From JANMES01 sp038329865 (GTDB taxonomy: Bacteria; Planctomycetota; Phycisphaerae; Tepidisphaerales; Tepidisphaeraceae): a stretch of 64,000 nt of DNA. The stretch covers positions 1 to 64,000 of the forward strand of contig JBBQNK010000021.1 of assembly GCA_038329865.1 (NCBI GenBank), written 5' to 3'. Each line of letters opens with the position of its first letter. The first letter of the stretch is position 1. The position numbers were made by a program, and so were the translations under genes. The notes beneath the pieces were generated by a model. It did no database searches, was not told the origin of the DNA, and saw only the letters and a list, made by a program, of their open reading frames with translations. Positions 41,673 to 50,511 of the stretch are shown in pieces.

Positions 41673-42857
41673 ATGGCGACAGAAATTCCGACGACGAAAC
41701 ATCACCTGCCGGCGCGCGCGATGTCTTCGGGCGATGGTCATTTCTTCGGTTATTTCGACAAATGCCCGTGGAGTTTTGACGGCCGCCATCTGCTTGCGAT
41801 GCGGACGACGCTGCACGATCGCTCGCCGCGTGAAGAGGATGTGGCTGTCGTCGGCACGATCGATTGCGACAGTGCGCGGTTCAATCCGATCGGCGAAACC
41901 AGTACCTGGTGCTGGCAGCAGGGGGCGATGCTCCAATGGCTGCCCGACGGACGAATCATCTACAACCACCGCCGCCCGGACGGATCGCACGGATCGGTGA
42001 TTCACGACCCAGCGACCGGCCAACGCCGCGAATTGCCCCGGCCGGTGTATGCCGTCCACCCCAACGGGCGCGAAGCGATCACGCTGGACTTCCACCGCCT
42101 TGAAGCGCTCCGGCCTTGCTGCGGATATCCGCCGGTGATCAAGGTGACGCCGAAAAATTTCGCGCCTGACGATGTCGGTCTTTGGCGGTTGGATCTTGAG
42201 ACCGGGCAGAGCACGCTGATCTGCTCGATCGCGCGGGTGAAGGCGTTCGCACATCAGCCCGATTTCGAAGGCGTCGCGCACTGGGTCAATCACGCAACGT
42301 ACAACACCGACGGCTCACGGTTTTGTTTCCTGCACCGCTATCACAATAAAACCGGTCCGGCGGGATCGTGGAAGACACGCCTGATGTCGCTCAGCCCGGA
42401 TGGTTCCGAACCCTACCTGCTGGCCGGACACGGAATGACTTCGCATTTCGCATGGCAGAATCCTCGGGAACTGCTCGCGTGGACACTTCTGCCCCGCGAC
42501 GGGGAACTGCACCGCGCTTATTGGCTGCTGGCCGATCAATCACAGTCGCGGAAAACCATCGGCGACGGCGTGCTCACGCACGACGGGCACGTGAGCTACT
42601 CACCCGATCAGCAGTGGCTGCTGACCGACGAATACCCACGCGAGATGATCCGCGAGCAACCATTGTTGTTGTATCACCTTGCAAGCGGCGAGCGGATCGA
42701 AATCGGCCGATTCGCCGCGCCGCTTTCCGGCGACGTGCGGTGCGACCTCCACGCCCGCTGGAATCGCGAAGGCACACAGGTCTGCTTCGATTCCGCCCAC
42801 TCCGGTAAGCGGCAGATGTATGTGATGGATGCTTCTGCGATCACGAAAAGAAGCTGA
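41673..42857 (+). CDS. Beta-propeller (TolB/WD40-like) protein, possibly oligogalacturonate-lyase-like
   Basis: 394 residues from ATG 41673, 10 nt after glnA. Earlier in-frame starts lie inside glnA. Repeated blades with 'S-P-D-G/N-T-D-G-S-R-F' turns (SFDGRHLLAM, TDGSRFCFLHRY, SPDQQWLLTDEYP, EGTQVCFDSAHS) indicate a six- or seven-bladed propeller. GHFFGYFDKCPW at the start and the HRY and DEYP motifs recall oligogalacturonate-lyase-type propellers. No signal peptide is seen. Function unproven. Confidence 0.78.
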   Translation: MATEIPTTKHHLPARAMSSGDGHFFGYFDKCPWSFDGRHLLAMRTTLHDRSPREEDVAVVGTIDCDSARFNPIGETSTWCWQQGAMLQWLPDGRIIYNHRRPDGSHGSVIHDPATGQRRELPRPVYAVHPNGREAITLDFHRLEALRPCCGYPPVIKVTPKNFAPDDVGLWRLDLETGQSTLICSIARVKAFAHQPDFEGVAHWVNHATYNTDGSRFCFLHRYHNKTGPAGSWKTRLMSLSPDGSEPYLLAGHGMTSHFAWQNPRELLAWTLLPRDGELHRAYWLLADQSQSRKTIGDGVLTHDGHVSYSPDQQWLLTDEYPREMIREQPLLLYHLASGERIEIGRFAAPLSGDVRCDLHARWNREGTQVCFDSAHSGKRQMYVMDASAITKRS

Positions 42858-42884
42858 CTCTACTCCTCGCTGGGAAGCGTGAGC

Positions 42885-43625
42885 TCATTCCGCAATTTGT
42901 CTACACGCCGTCCGCAGCAATGGCAGCAACTTAAGCACGTCCTTCGACTTCACGTTCGCCAACGCCAGTGCCGCATACGCTGGCGATCCTATCGGCACGG
43001 CTAGGCTTGCCCTTAGCGGCTCTTCATTCTGCACAATGTACGCGTAACCCTGCCGGCGGATTTCCGCGAGCTTTCGCTTGAGCGACGCGAGCGATGTGAA
43101 GCCCGGTGCTGTCGTATTGCCGAACAGCGCATCAATTTCCTCCCCGCTGCGCTCCGCGAGAAGCGTCATTCCGATGCTCGACTGCGTTGCGGGGTAGAGC
43201 AGGTGCGACCCCAGCGCCGATGTCAGCGATTGGCCGGAACCGGCGTGGAACAGGTAGCATACTTGATCCCGCCAGAGCACCCCGAGCGCCACGGGATACT
43301 TCGATCGCGGCAATTTCTCGACCGGCTCGATTGATCGGCGGAGCAATCCCGAAGCGAACAAGCTCTGCACCGAAAGTACGTGCATCGCCGGGCCGGCGAC
43401 GTATCGGCGGTCGGCGGTTTGACGAGCCATCCCCGAAAACGCGAGCGTCTTAAGCAGCCGGTTGACCCGCATCGCGTTCCAGCCAAGTTGCCGGGCGAGT
43501 TCGCGCCCGCCCATGGGCTGATTCGTCGTCGCGAGCGACTGCAGGACGGCCAGACCATCGAGCAGGCTCTGGTTCGGCTGGGCGGGCAACCTGGCGGAGG
43601 GCGATTGCGGTGAATTGCCGGACAT
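42885..43625 (-). CDS. IclR-family transcriptional regulator
   Basis: 246 residues from ATG 43625. A longer frame runs through the promoter region and is rejected. The winged-helix N-terminus (SLLDGLAVLQSLATTNQPMG, GRELARQLGWNAMRVNRLLK) is followed by the GAF-like effector domain (GVLWRDQVCYLFHAGSGQSL, QSSIGMTLLAERSGEEIDAL, GYAYIVQNEEPLRASLAVPI). It faces the divergent FAD-oxidoreductase gene, and a perfect 19-bp palindrome lies in the shared leader. It probably represses itself and that gene until a metabolite binds. The ligand is unknown. Confidence 0.88.
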   Translation of the reverse strand: MSGNSPQSPSARLPAQPNQSLLDGLAVLQSLATTNQPMGGRELARQLGWNAMRVNRLLKTLAFSGMARQTADRRYVAGPAMHVLSVQSLFASGLLRRSIEPVEKLPRSKYPVALGVLWRDQVCYLFHAGSGQSLTSALGSHLLYPATQSSIGMTLLAERSGEEIDALFGNTTAPGFTSLASLKRKLAEIRRQGYAYIVQNEEPLRASLAVPIGSPAYAALALANVKSKDVLKLLPLLRTACRQIAE

Positions 43626-43633
43626 GGTAGTAT

Positions 43634-43652
43634 TGTAACTATAATAGTTACA
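43634..43652. promoter_or_regulatory. 19-bp perfect palindrome, probable IclR operator
   Basis: TGTAACTATAATAGTTACA is symmetric about 43643 and begins 9 nt before the IclR start codon, so a bound dimer would cover its translation start region. It is AT-rich against a GC-rich background and contains TATAAT (43640-43645). Binding by the adjacent regulator is inferred. Confidence 0.75.
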
Positions 43653-43788
43653 TAGTCGAGGGTCTTTTTTTCGTGACGCGGGCTGTCGAAATCGGCCGAT
43701 TTTTTTGCCGGGTGCGCCATTGGCGGAAAAGCAGCCGTCTTCGACGGCTCGCTTCACGAAGAAAAACTTGAAGCATACGGAGGCTGAC

Positions 43789-45654
43789 ATGCAGAATCAC
43801 GAAATCGACTGCGACGTGCTTGTGGCCGGTGGTGGCATGGCGGGCGTTTGTGCGGCCATCGCGGCGGCGCGCGACGGGTGCAAAGTCGTGCTCTGCCAGG
43901 ACCGTTCGGTCCTCGGCGGCAATGCCTCCAGCGAAGTCCGCATGCACATCGTCGGGGCCGACTGCCACAATGGGCGAAAGGGGTGGCGCGAGTCTGGGAT
44001 CATCGAAGAGCTGCGTCTCGAAGATGCCGTGCGAAATCCCGAGCGGTGCTATCCGCTGTGGGACGTCATCCTGTACGAGAAGGTGACGGCCGAGCCGAAC
44101 ATCACGCTGCTGTTGGATACCGATGTTATTGGCGTGGAGATGGACTCGTCGTCTGAATTCGCGAGTACTCCGACAGCCGATCGCCCGCCGCGCACCGAGC
44201 GAATGTACGAGTTCAACGGCAGGCCTGGCCGGATCGCTGCCGCTCACGCCGTTCGTCATTTGACCGAAGACACCTTCGTCATCCGCGCCAAAATGTATGC
44301 CGACTGCACCGGCGACGGCCGTCTCGGGTTTGAAGCGGGGGCCGACTTCCGCATCGGCCGCGAGAGCAAATCGATGCACGGCGAATCGCTCGCACAGGAG
44401 ACCGACGACACCTTCACGCTCGGCAGTTCGATCCTGCTCACCAGCCGCAAGTTGGATCGGCCTGCTCCATTTATCGCACCCAAGTGGGTGCGGAAGTTCG
44501 AGCCCGAGCAACTGAAAGTCGGTCGCGGGATTCGCTCGTGGGAGTACGGATTCTGGTGGGTCGAGTGGGGCGGCCAGCTCGATTCGATCAAGGATAACGC
44601 AACAACGATCCGCCACGAGCTCTACCGCATCGCGCTGGGTCTGTGGGACTACGTGAAAAACTCCGGCCGATATCCGGAGAGCGAAAACTGGACGCTCGAC
44701 TGGATCGGCGCGATCCCCGGCAAGCGCGAAAGCCGCCGCTTCGTCGGCCCGCACATGCTCACGCAGAACGACGTGCTCGAGCCCAAGCCGCACAGTGATG
44801 ATGTCGCGTTCGGCGGCTGGGCGATCGACCTGCACCCGTACAAAGGAATCGACGCGATCGACGAACCGCCGTTCACGCCTACGCACGTGAACAACGTCTA
44901 CGGCATTCCGCTGCGGTGCTATTTCTCGCGGAATATCGAAAATCTCTTCTTCGCCGGGCGGAATATCAGCGCCACGCACGTTGCGTTCGCGAGCACGCGC
45001 GTGATGGCGACGTGCGCGATCGGCGGCGAGGCGATCGGCTGGGCGATGGCGCATTGCGTGCGCGAAAAACTCACGCCCGCGAAGCTGGTCACGGATCGCG
45101 TGCAAACTGCGGCCCTGCAGGCGACGCTGCTGTGCAACGACGTGACGCTGGTCAACGCCGCGAAGGCTTCGAGCAAGACAGATGAGGCGAAAGTCACCGC
45201 GAGTTCGGAGCTACCCGATTCGTCCGCAAATAATATCCTCGACGGCCGGCGGCGCGACGAGATCCATCCGAAGACCGGCGAGATGATCGTAAGCCATCAT
45301 TGGAAGAGCCGACCGCTCACCGCCGGCGGTCAGGAATGGATCGAACTCACCTGGCCGACGGCGATCGAGGTGCGCGAGATCCACCTCACGTTCGATACCA
45401 ACTTCGCCCGCCAGCTCTGCCTGTCGGCCAATGATTTCACCAACAACACGGTCATCCGCGGCCCGCAGCCGGAGACAGTGCGCGATTACACGATTTCGCT
45501 GGACGGGAAAGTCATCGAGAAAGTCGAAGGAAATTTCAGCCGTAAGCGGGTCCACAAGTTAGACGGCTCGACATCGGCAAAATCGCTGCGATTGGCGGTT
45601 GCCGCCACAAACGGCTCGGCCGAAGCACGAGTCTTCGAGATCGCGGTATTCTGA
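43789..45654 (+). CDS. FAD-dependent oxidoreductase with C-terminal discoidin-like domain
   Basis: 621 residues from ATG 43789, which has GGAGG five nt upstream. Longer in-frame starts cross a hairpin region. The N-terminal FAD motif is DVLVAGGGMAGVCAAIAAAR, followed by LGGNASSEVRMHIVGADCHN, the hallmark of the FAD_oxidored family (PF12831). The FAD domain closes with LFFAGRNISATHVAFASTRV and MATCAIGGEAIGWA. From about residue 480 a beta-sandwich like F5/8 type C domains follows. Such proteins are often in carbohydrate-use loci. The substrate is unknown. It is divergent from the IclR gene and likely its target. Confidence 0.87.
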   Translation: MQNHEIDCDVLVAGGGMAGVCAAIAAARDGCKVVLCQDRSVLGGNASSEVRMHIVGADCHNGRKGWRESGIIEELRLEDAVRNPERCYPLWDVILYEKVTAEPNITLLLDTDVIGVEMDSSSEFASTPTADRPPRTERMYEFNGRPGRIAAAHAVRHLTEDTFVIRAKMYADCTGDGRLGFEAGADFRIGRESKSMHGESLAQETDDTFTLGSSILLTSRKLDRPAPFIAPKWVRKFEPEQLKVGRGIRSWEYGFWWVEWGGQLDSIKDNATTIRHELYRIALGLWDYVKNSGRYPESENWTLDWIGAIPGKRESRRFVGPHMLTQNDVLEPKPHSDDVAFGGWAIDLHPYKGIDAIDEPPFTPTHVNNVYGIPLRCYFSRNIENLFFAGRNISATHVAFASTRVMATCAIGGEAIGWAMAHCVREKLTPAKLVTDRVQTAALQATLLCNDVTLVNAAKASSKTDEAKVTASSELPDSSANNILDGRRRDEIHPKTGEMIVSHHWKSRPLTAGGQEWIELTWPTAIEVREIHLTFDTNFARQLCLSANDFTNNTVIRGPQPETVRDYTISLDGKVIEKVEGNFSRKRVHKLDGSTSAKSLRLAVAATNGSAEARVFEIAVF

Positions 45655-45752
45655 ACGTGGTGACCGTGTTTGATGAGCCGAGTGAAATCCTGAGCGTATT
45701 GCTTCCCGACCGAAATCCGCGACAATTCGGCGTCGACTTATATAGGAGCATC

Positions 45753-46232
45753 ATGTTCTCTCGCACTGGATTTCTCGCTCTTGCGTTGTTGATTGGCGGC
45801 GTCGGTATAAGTTACGCCGAGGACGCCCCGACCACTCCGGCCACGACTCCACCGACTTCGCAGCCCACCACCAGCCCAGCCGTGCTGGCTCCGACTGACA
45901 CTGCCGGCATCACCGCCAAAAAGGGTGAGGTCGTCACTGTTGAAGGCCTGGTCGATACTGCCGCGTGGAGTTCCAGCGGCAAGGTGATGAACATCACCTT
46001 CAAGGACGTGGAAAAGGATAAGGGCCTGCTCTGCAGCGCGTTCCAGAAAAACAAAGCCAAGCTCGATGCCGAATTCGAAGGCGATGCCGCCGCCAAGCTG
46101 ACGGGGGCGAAGATTCAAATCACCGGTAAAGTTGAGATCTACGGCGGGAAGATCGCCGCGTGGAAAGATCGGCCGGAGATCGTGATTCAGAATCCGCAGC
46201 AAATCAAGGTGATTGAACCGGCGCCGAAATAA
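45753..46232 (+). CDS. Exported OB-fold-like protein
   Basis: 159 residues from ATG 45753 (GGAG six nt upstream). A signal peptide covers about residues 1-22 (LALALLIGGVGISYA). A Pro/Thr linker (about 23-48) leads to a domain of five strands: GEVVTVEGLVDTAAWSSSGK, MNITFKDVEK, IQITGKVEIYGGK, and EIVIQNPQQIKVIE at the end. This is the pattern of OB-fold nucleic-acid- or ligand-binding domains (YdeI/tRNA-anticodon-like). The exported location argues against a nucleic-acid role. Function unknown. Confidence 0.72.
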   Translation: MFSRTGFLALALLIGGVGISYAEDAPTTPATTPPTSQPTTSPAVLAPTDTAGITAKKGEVVTVEGLVDTAAWSSSGKVMNITFKDVEKDKGLLCSAFQKNKAKLDAEFEGDAAAKLTGAKIQITGKVEIYGGKIAAWKDRPEIVIQNPQQIKVIEPAPK

Positions 46233-46240
46233 TCTGCGAG

Positions 46241-47059
46241 CTACTCGCCGTGCGCGGCCGGATGGTCGGCCGATGGTTTCGGTTCCGCGTCCTTAACAGT
46301 GGTTGGAGCGGGATGGTCCTGCATCTCTTCGACGAGGTTCGACGTCGTCATCACTTCCACCCGGCGGTTTAAAAGCAATGCGTCGGAAGAATAAGCGCGC
46401 TGTTTCACGGGTTCGAAGGTCGAGCAACCCTGCACGCGTAAGATTTCGGGCTCCACGCCTTTGCCGGTGAGATAATCTGCGACGGACTTGGCGCGCTGCA
46501 GCGAAAGCGCCATCTTTTCCTCTGCTGAAGAATCTTCGGGCAGATCATCAAGGGCGGTGTGCCCTTTCACGAGCACGATGTTTCGGTGGCCGCGGATGAT
46601 TTTGGCGATTTCATCGAGCGCGCGGGTGGTCTCCGGAGTGAAGTGGGTCGATCCGGCATCGAACAGCAGACGCCCGCCGACGACGGACTGCTTGCCAGGT
46701 CGGATCGTGGTGTTCTGCTCGTCAGTGCCGGCCGGGGAATCGCGTTTGATTGTGGTGTCGCCGCCTTCGCCCTTACCGAAGTGCTCCCGCCACCGCTTAG
46801 CGCGAGCTGCGGAATCGGCGCCCATCGGCGCATGGCCGCTGAATCCATCGTGAAAGTCACGCATGAACTCATCCATATCGGGTTCTGAGGCTCCCGCCGC
46901 GTTGACCGGGGTCGGCGGCGTCGTCATTCCGGGCTTGAGCACCCAGAGAATCACGAACAACCCCATCATGCACATGATTAGGTCGGCCAGCGTGAAGATC
47001 CACTCGGGGCATTCCTCGCAGATCTCGTGCGGATCACATTTTTTGCAGCCTTTGGCCAT
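46241..47059 (-). CDS. motB: MotB/OmpA-family motor or stator protein
   Basis: 272 residues. An unusual cysteine-rich N-terminus (GCKKCDPHEICEECPEW, five cysteines) precedes the single membrane helix with the proton-pathway Asp (FTLADLIMCMMGLFVILWVL, about 22-42). A linker leads to the OmpA peptidoglycan-binding domain: LLFDAGSTHFTPETTRALDE, IVLVKGHTALDDLPED, LSLQRAKSVADYLTGKG, LNRRVEVM. The motA gene lies upstream on the same strand. The pair forms an ion-driven stator for flagellar rotation or a related motor. No flagellar gene is in the window, so the motor type is open. Confidence 0.85.
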   Translation of the reverse strand: MAKGCKKCDPHEICEECPEWIFTLADLIMCMMGLFVILWVLKPGMTTPPTPVNAAGASEPDMDEFMRDFHDGFSGHAPMGADSAARAKRWREHFGKGEGGDTTIKRDSPAGTDEQNTTIRPGKQSVVGGRLLFDAGSTHFTPETTRALDEIAKIIRGHRNIVLVKGHTALDDLPEDSSAEEKMALSLQRAKSVADYLTGKGVEPEILRVQGCSTFEPVKQRAYSSDALLLNRRVEVMTTSNLVEEMQDHPAPTTVKDAEPKPSADHPAAHGE

Positions 47060-47067
47060 GGGGTCGT

Positions 47068-47157
47068 AGGACTTAGGACTAAGGACTTAGGACTAAGTGA
47101 AGAGGAGATTTGCGGTTCTCATCTTTACTAAGTCCTAAGACCTAAGTCCTAAGTCCT
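47068..47157. repeat. Heptamer-type hairpin (GGACTTA/GGACTAA units) between motA and motB
   Basis: Tandem 7-bp units GGACTTA, GGACTAA, GGACTTA, GGACTAA (47068-47097) face the complementary TAAGTCC units (47128-47157), making an arm of about 30 bp. It separates motA from motB within one probable transcript. A near-copy lies at 60677. Confidence 0.85.
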
Positions 47158-47165
47158 CTCCTGTC

Positions 47166-47945
47166 CTACGCCGCCTTCGGCATGGCAGCTTGTTGTTTGT
47201 TCGAGAGGAAGCTCATCAGCTGCATTTCCACCACGCGCGGATTGTTGCCGGCCTGGATGCTGAGCACGCCCTGCAGCATGATTTCTTTGGCGAACGCTTC
47301 TTCCTTAGATAGCAATCCTAGTTTTTCTGCGATCGGGCCGGCGGCCAGGTTCTGAAGAAGCGCACCGTACAGCGTGCCGGTGAGCGCACCCGCCAAGGCG
47401 TGGCCGATCTTCGCGGGGTCGCCGTCTAAGTGCAGGAACATACCGACCTGTGCGCACAAGCACGCGACCAGGCCGCAACCGGGGCCGAACTTCGCCATGG
47501 ATGCCCAAAAGTGCTTGCCGTGCTTGTGGCGTTCGAGCATGGAGTCGATTTCGATGCGCATGATGCGCTCGATGATCTCCGGATCGGTTCCGTCGATGGT
47601 CAACTGCAGGCCGCGGCGGAGGAACGGGTCCGGTGCTTCGCGGGCGACTGTTTCCAGCGCCAGCACGCCGTCGCGGCGGGCGGTTTCGGCGTAGGTCACC
47701 ATTTCTTTGATCAAGTGTTCGAGGTGTGCGCCCTTTGAAAAGAGCATCTTCTTCAAGCAACCGGCCGCCCCGATGACCGAGTGGAGCGGCATAGACGCCA
47801 TCGTTGCGCCCAGCGCGCAGCCGACGACCAAAAACATTTCAGCCGGCACGACATAGGCTTTGATTTCGCCTTCAGTGGCGTGCCACATGCCGTAGATCAA
47901 ACAGCCCCACGCGAGCAGGTAGCCGATGAGTGTTGCCAGGTCCAT
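47166..47945 (-). CDS. motA: MotA-family motor/stator protein
   Basis: 259 residues with membrane segments at about residues 4-22, 33-55, 150-172 and 180-203, the MotA layout with a large cytosolic loop between the second and third. The loop carries the charged GVLALETVAREAPDPFLRRG and LQLTIDGTDPEIIERIM, including the Arg/Glu residues that contact the rotor in flagellar MotA. The C-terminal KEIMLQGVLSIQAGNNPRVV is also typical. It pairs with the MotB-like protein encoded downstream to form a proton or sodium channel stator. Confidence 0.9.
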   Translation of the reverse strand: MDLATLIGYLLAWGCLIYGMWHATEGEIKAYVVPAEMFLVVGCALGATMASMPLHSVIGAAGCLKKMLFSKGAHLEHLIKEMVTYAETARRDGVLALETVAREAPDPFLRRGLQLTIDGTDPEIIERIMRIEIDSMLERHKHGKHFWASMAKFGPGCGLVACLCAQVGMFLHLDGDPAKIGHALAGALTGTLYGALLQNLAAGPIAEKLGLLSKEEAFAKEIMLQGVLSIQAGNNPRVVEMQLMSFLSNKQQAAMPKAA

Positions 47946-48132
47946 GAACCGTCTCCGTCGGACTCAATCGAAGCCAGTCCATCCCCGGCTGGGGATACAC
48001 CGCCTCAAGGTCTATTTCGGCGTTTGGCGCTCCGTTGTATGAAGAATTATTGGCACCGGCAGTACGCTTCTTCGGCAATTTGCACAGAATCGCGTTTCGC
48101 AGCGTGTGACCCGTTCGTTACAATCCGCGGCC

Positions 48133-48459
48133 ATGAGCAATCCGCCGCCGAACCAGCCAAATCCGGGCACGCCCGTCCCAGTGGAACCGATCGGTTACGC
48201 ATCCGCGCCAGTGAGCATGCTCCATAGCGGCGTGACTTGCCCGCAGTGCGGGATGAACGCCGCCCAAAAAGTTACCTTCTCCATGTGGGGCGGCGTGTTA
48301 GGGCCGAAAATGCTGAACCATCACAAGTGCCAGGCGTGCAAGTTCGGCTTCAACGGCCGAACGGGAAAATCCAATCGCGGCGCGATCTGGATTTACTGCT
48401 GCGTCGGTTGGGCGCTGGGGCTTACGGTGTTCTTCTACTTCATGACCCACCGGCGTTGA
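48133..48459 (+). CDS. Zinc-ribbon membrane protein, unknown
   Basis: 108 residues from ATG 48133. A proline-rich N-terminus leads to a zinc ribbon (VTCPQCGMNAAQ, then HHKCQACKFGFNG) and one C-terminal membrane segment (about 82-102, WIYCCVGWALGLTVFFYFM). Small proteins with this plan are common in Planctomycetes and their role is not established. It lies 34 nt before another membrane-anchored gene. Confidence 0.7.
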   Translation: MSNPPPNQPNPGTPVPVEPIGYASAPVSMLHSGVTCPQCGMNAAQKVTFSMWGGVLGPKMLNHHKCQACKFGFNGRTGKSNRGAIWIYCCVGWALGLTVFFYFMTHRR

Positions 48460-48493
48460 GCACGGTTCTGCCGACTACCAGACGGTTGTCTTT

Positions 48494-49303
48494 ATGACCC
48501 TGCCAAATGATCCCGTTTCCCTCGACTACGCCCCGCGCCCGTCCCTCGGCCGGCGGCGATGGGTGCGACGCGCGCTGCTCCTGCTGACGACGGTCGTCGT
48601 GACCGCCAGCCTCTATCGCTACGGCCCGGCGATGTGGCAGCGAGCGACTGTGATGTACTGGCAGCGGCAGTGCATGAATTTCTCACCGCCGGCGGGGACG
48701 GTGGTTTTTGATCGACGGGGTGCCAAACTCGCAACCGCCATACCGATCCCTGTTGGATATTTCGAAAAATCGCGTCTCCGATCACTCATCCGCTTGCGAC
48801 AAGGACAAACTAAGGAAAAGGAAACAGAATTTTTCCCCAACTGTTTGGATGAATTTACTTCTCGCATGCCGCCCCGAGAGCGAATCAACGAAGGGTGTGT
48901 CTTATATTGTCACGAACGGGTCGATCCGGCTGGAAATCGTCGTTTGGTGACCGTTCAGTATGAATCAACTTTTACGGGTGACACACTTTTAAGTGACTTG
49001 GATTCGCGGGTATTCGTTCCGAGGGAAATGTTTCGCGACCCTGAACAGCCGTTACTTTATAATATAAGAGGTTGTTACTTTGGACCTGTCTCGCTACCTA
49101 CTCCCGTCCAGATTTATGCCGGCCAGACTGACCCTCTTGACCTATCCCACTTCACAATTCAATACCGATGGCCGGATGGCGTCGTTGGAACCATCGACGG
49201 CTCACTTCAGAGTATGGATATAGTCAGATTGTCCATTCGCCCAGGCCCGGGCGATCTCGAATCAACTCGGAAGCGATATCTAATTCCCTCCACTAACCCG
49301 TGA
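48494..49303 (+). CDS. Membrane-anchored protein of unknown function
   Basis: 269 residues. One membrane segment near the N-terminus (about 24-42, RRALLLLTTVVVTASLYRYG) is followed by an exported domain with several cysteines (NCLDEF, EGCVLYCHERVD, RGCYFG) and beta-rich sequence (LVTVQYESTFTGDTLLSD). From about 48,770 to 49,080 the DNA is visibly more AT-rich than its neighbours, with codons such as TTA, ATA and AAT, so this part may have a different history. No family is recognised. Confidence 0.7.
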   Translation: MTLPNDPVSLDYAPRPSLGRRRWVRRALLLLTTVVVTASLYRYGPAMWQRATVMYWQRQCMNFSPPAGTVVFDRRGAKLATAIPIPVGYFEKSRLRSLIRLRQGQTKEKETEFFPNCLDEFTSRMPPRERINEGCVLYCHERVDPAGNRRLVTVQYESTFTGDTLLSDLDSRVFVPREMFRDPEQPLLYNIRGCYFGPVSLPTPVQIYAGQTDPLDLSHFTIQYRWPDGVVGTIDGSLQSMDIVRLSIRPGPGDLESTRKRYLIPSTNP

Positions 49304-49370
49304 AAATTCCCGCCTCATCCGTTACGATTCGCCTTTGCTATCTCAAACCTGATTTGAAAGGAAGATTCCC

Positions 49371-50390
49371 ATGCCCCTCATGACCACCAAGCCGATGTTC
49401 GATCTCGCCTACACCGGCGGATTCGCGGTCGGCGCATTCAACGTCAATAACATGGAACTGGCCCAGGCGATTCTCGATGCCTGCGCGAAGGAAAAATCGC
49501 CGCTGATTCTTCAGATCAGTAAGGGCGCCCGCAAGTACGCCAATATACGCTACCTCAAGGCGATCATCGACGCAGGCGTGGCCGAGTACCCGGATCTGCC
49601 GATCTGTATTCACTGCGATCACGGCGACACGGTCGATCTGATCCAGCAGTGCGTGAACGACGGCTACACCTCGGTCATGATCGACGGCAGCCATTACGAT
49701 TACGAAAAGAACGTGAAGCTGACCAAGGACGCGACAGACGTGGCCCACGCGAATGGCGTCGTCGTCGAGGCCGAGCTCGGCATGCTCGGCGGGATTGAAG
49801 AAGACGTCGTCGGGCTTGACGCCGAAGAGTACGAGAAGAACGTCGAAAAGTTCCTGACCGATCCGGTGCAGGCCAAAGATTTCGCGGCTCGTACGGGGAT
49901 TGATTCGCTGGCCGTCGCCATCGGCACGAGCCACGGGGCGTTCAAGTTCAAGCACGAAGCCAAGCTCGCGTTCAACCGCATCGAAGAAATCATGAAGACC
50001 TGCCCCGGCCTGCCGCTGGTGATGCACGGCTCGTCGTCCGTCCCGCAGGAGTTCATCGACCTCGTCAACAAGTACGGCGGCAACATGCCCAACGCCAAGG
50101 GCGTGCCGGAAGATCAGATCAACATGGCCGTCAGCAAGTATGGCGTGTGCAAGGTCAACATCGATACCGATTTGCGTTTGGCGATGACCGCCAAGATTCG
50201 CGAAGTCTTCATGACCAAGCCGGCCGAGTTCGACCCGCGCAACTACCTCGGTCCCGCCCGCGAGGCGATCACCAAGATGGTCCAACGCAAACTGCACGTG
50301 CTGAACTCAGCCGGCAAGAGCGAGGCCGTCATCAAACAGTGGGAAAAACTCGGCAAGCCGATGCCGAAGTTTTACGGGGCGAAGAAGTAA
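49371..50390 (+). CDS. fba: Class II fructose-1,6-bisphosphate aldolase
   Basis: 339 residues. The TIM barrel is marked by GGFAVGAFNVNNMELAQAIL and LPICIHCDHGDTVDLIQQC (catalytic Asp and first zinc His). It continues with TSVMIDGSHYDYEKN, VEAELGMLGGIEEDV, AVAIGTSHGAFKF (zinc His), LPLVMHGSSSVP (zinc His) and CKVNIDTDLRLAM (phosphate-binding end). It cleaves fructose-1,6-bisphosphate to glyceraldehyde-3-phosphate and dihydroxyacetone phosphate in glycolysis and gluconeogenesis. AAAGGAAG precedes the ATG, and a terminator follows, so the gene stands alone. Confidence 0.95.
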   Translation: MPLMTTKPMFDLAYTGGFAVGAFNVNNMELAQAILDACAKEKSPLILQISKGARKYANIRYLKAIIDAGVAEYPDLPICIHCDHGDTVDLIQQCVNDGYTSVMIDGSHYDYEKNVKLTKDATDVAHANGVVVEAELGMLGGIEEDVVGLDAEEYEKNVEKFLTDPVQAKDFAARTGIDSLAVAIGTSHGAFKFKHEAKLAFNRIEEIMKTCPGLPLVMHGSSSVPQEFIDLVNKYGGNMPNAKGVPEDQINMAVSKYGVCKVNIDTDLRLAMTAKIREVFMTKPAEFDPRNYLGPAREAITKMVQRKLHVLNSAGKSEAVIKQWEKLGKPMPKFYGAKK

Positions 50391-50421
50391 GCGGAATTTC
50401 AGACGAATTCAGCCAAAAAAC

Positions 50422-50448
50422 GCCGGCTACACGTTAGCCGGCATTTTT
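50422..50448 (+). terminator. Rho-independent terminator after the aldolase gene
   Basis: GCCGGCTA (50422-50429) pairs with TAGCCGGC (50435-50442) around CACGT, followed by ATTTTT. It lies 32 nt after the stop codon. Confidence 0.9.
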
Positions 50449-50511
50449 GTTGGATCGACTCGCTCAACTTCGTTGGCCCGGGCGGGCGATCGTCGCTAGA
50501 CTGTCACACCC

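Noticed and set aside
43648..45105. 485-codon minus-strand frame
   Set aside because: It is antisense to the FAD oxidoreductase, has no recognisable fold and is His/Arg-rich as expected for a shadow.
49338..50297. 319-codon minus-strand frame
   Set aside because: It is antisense to class II aldolase, which is certain.
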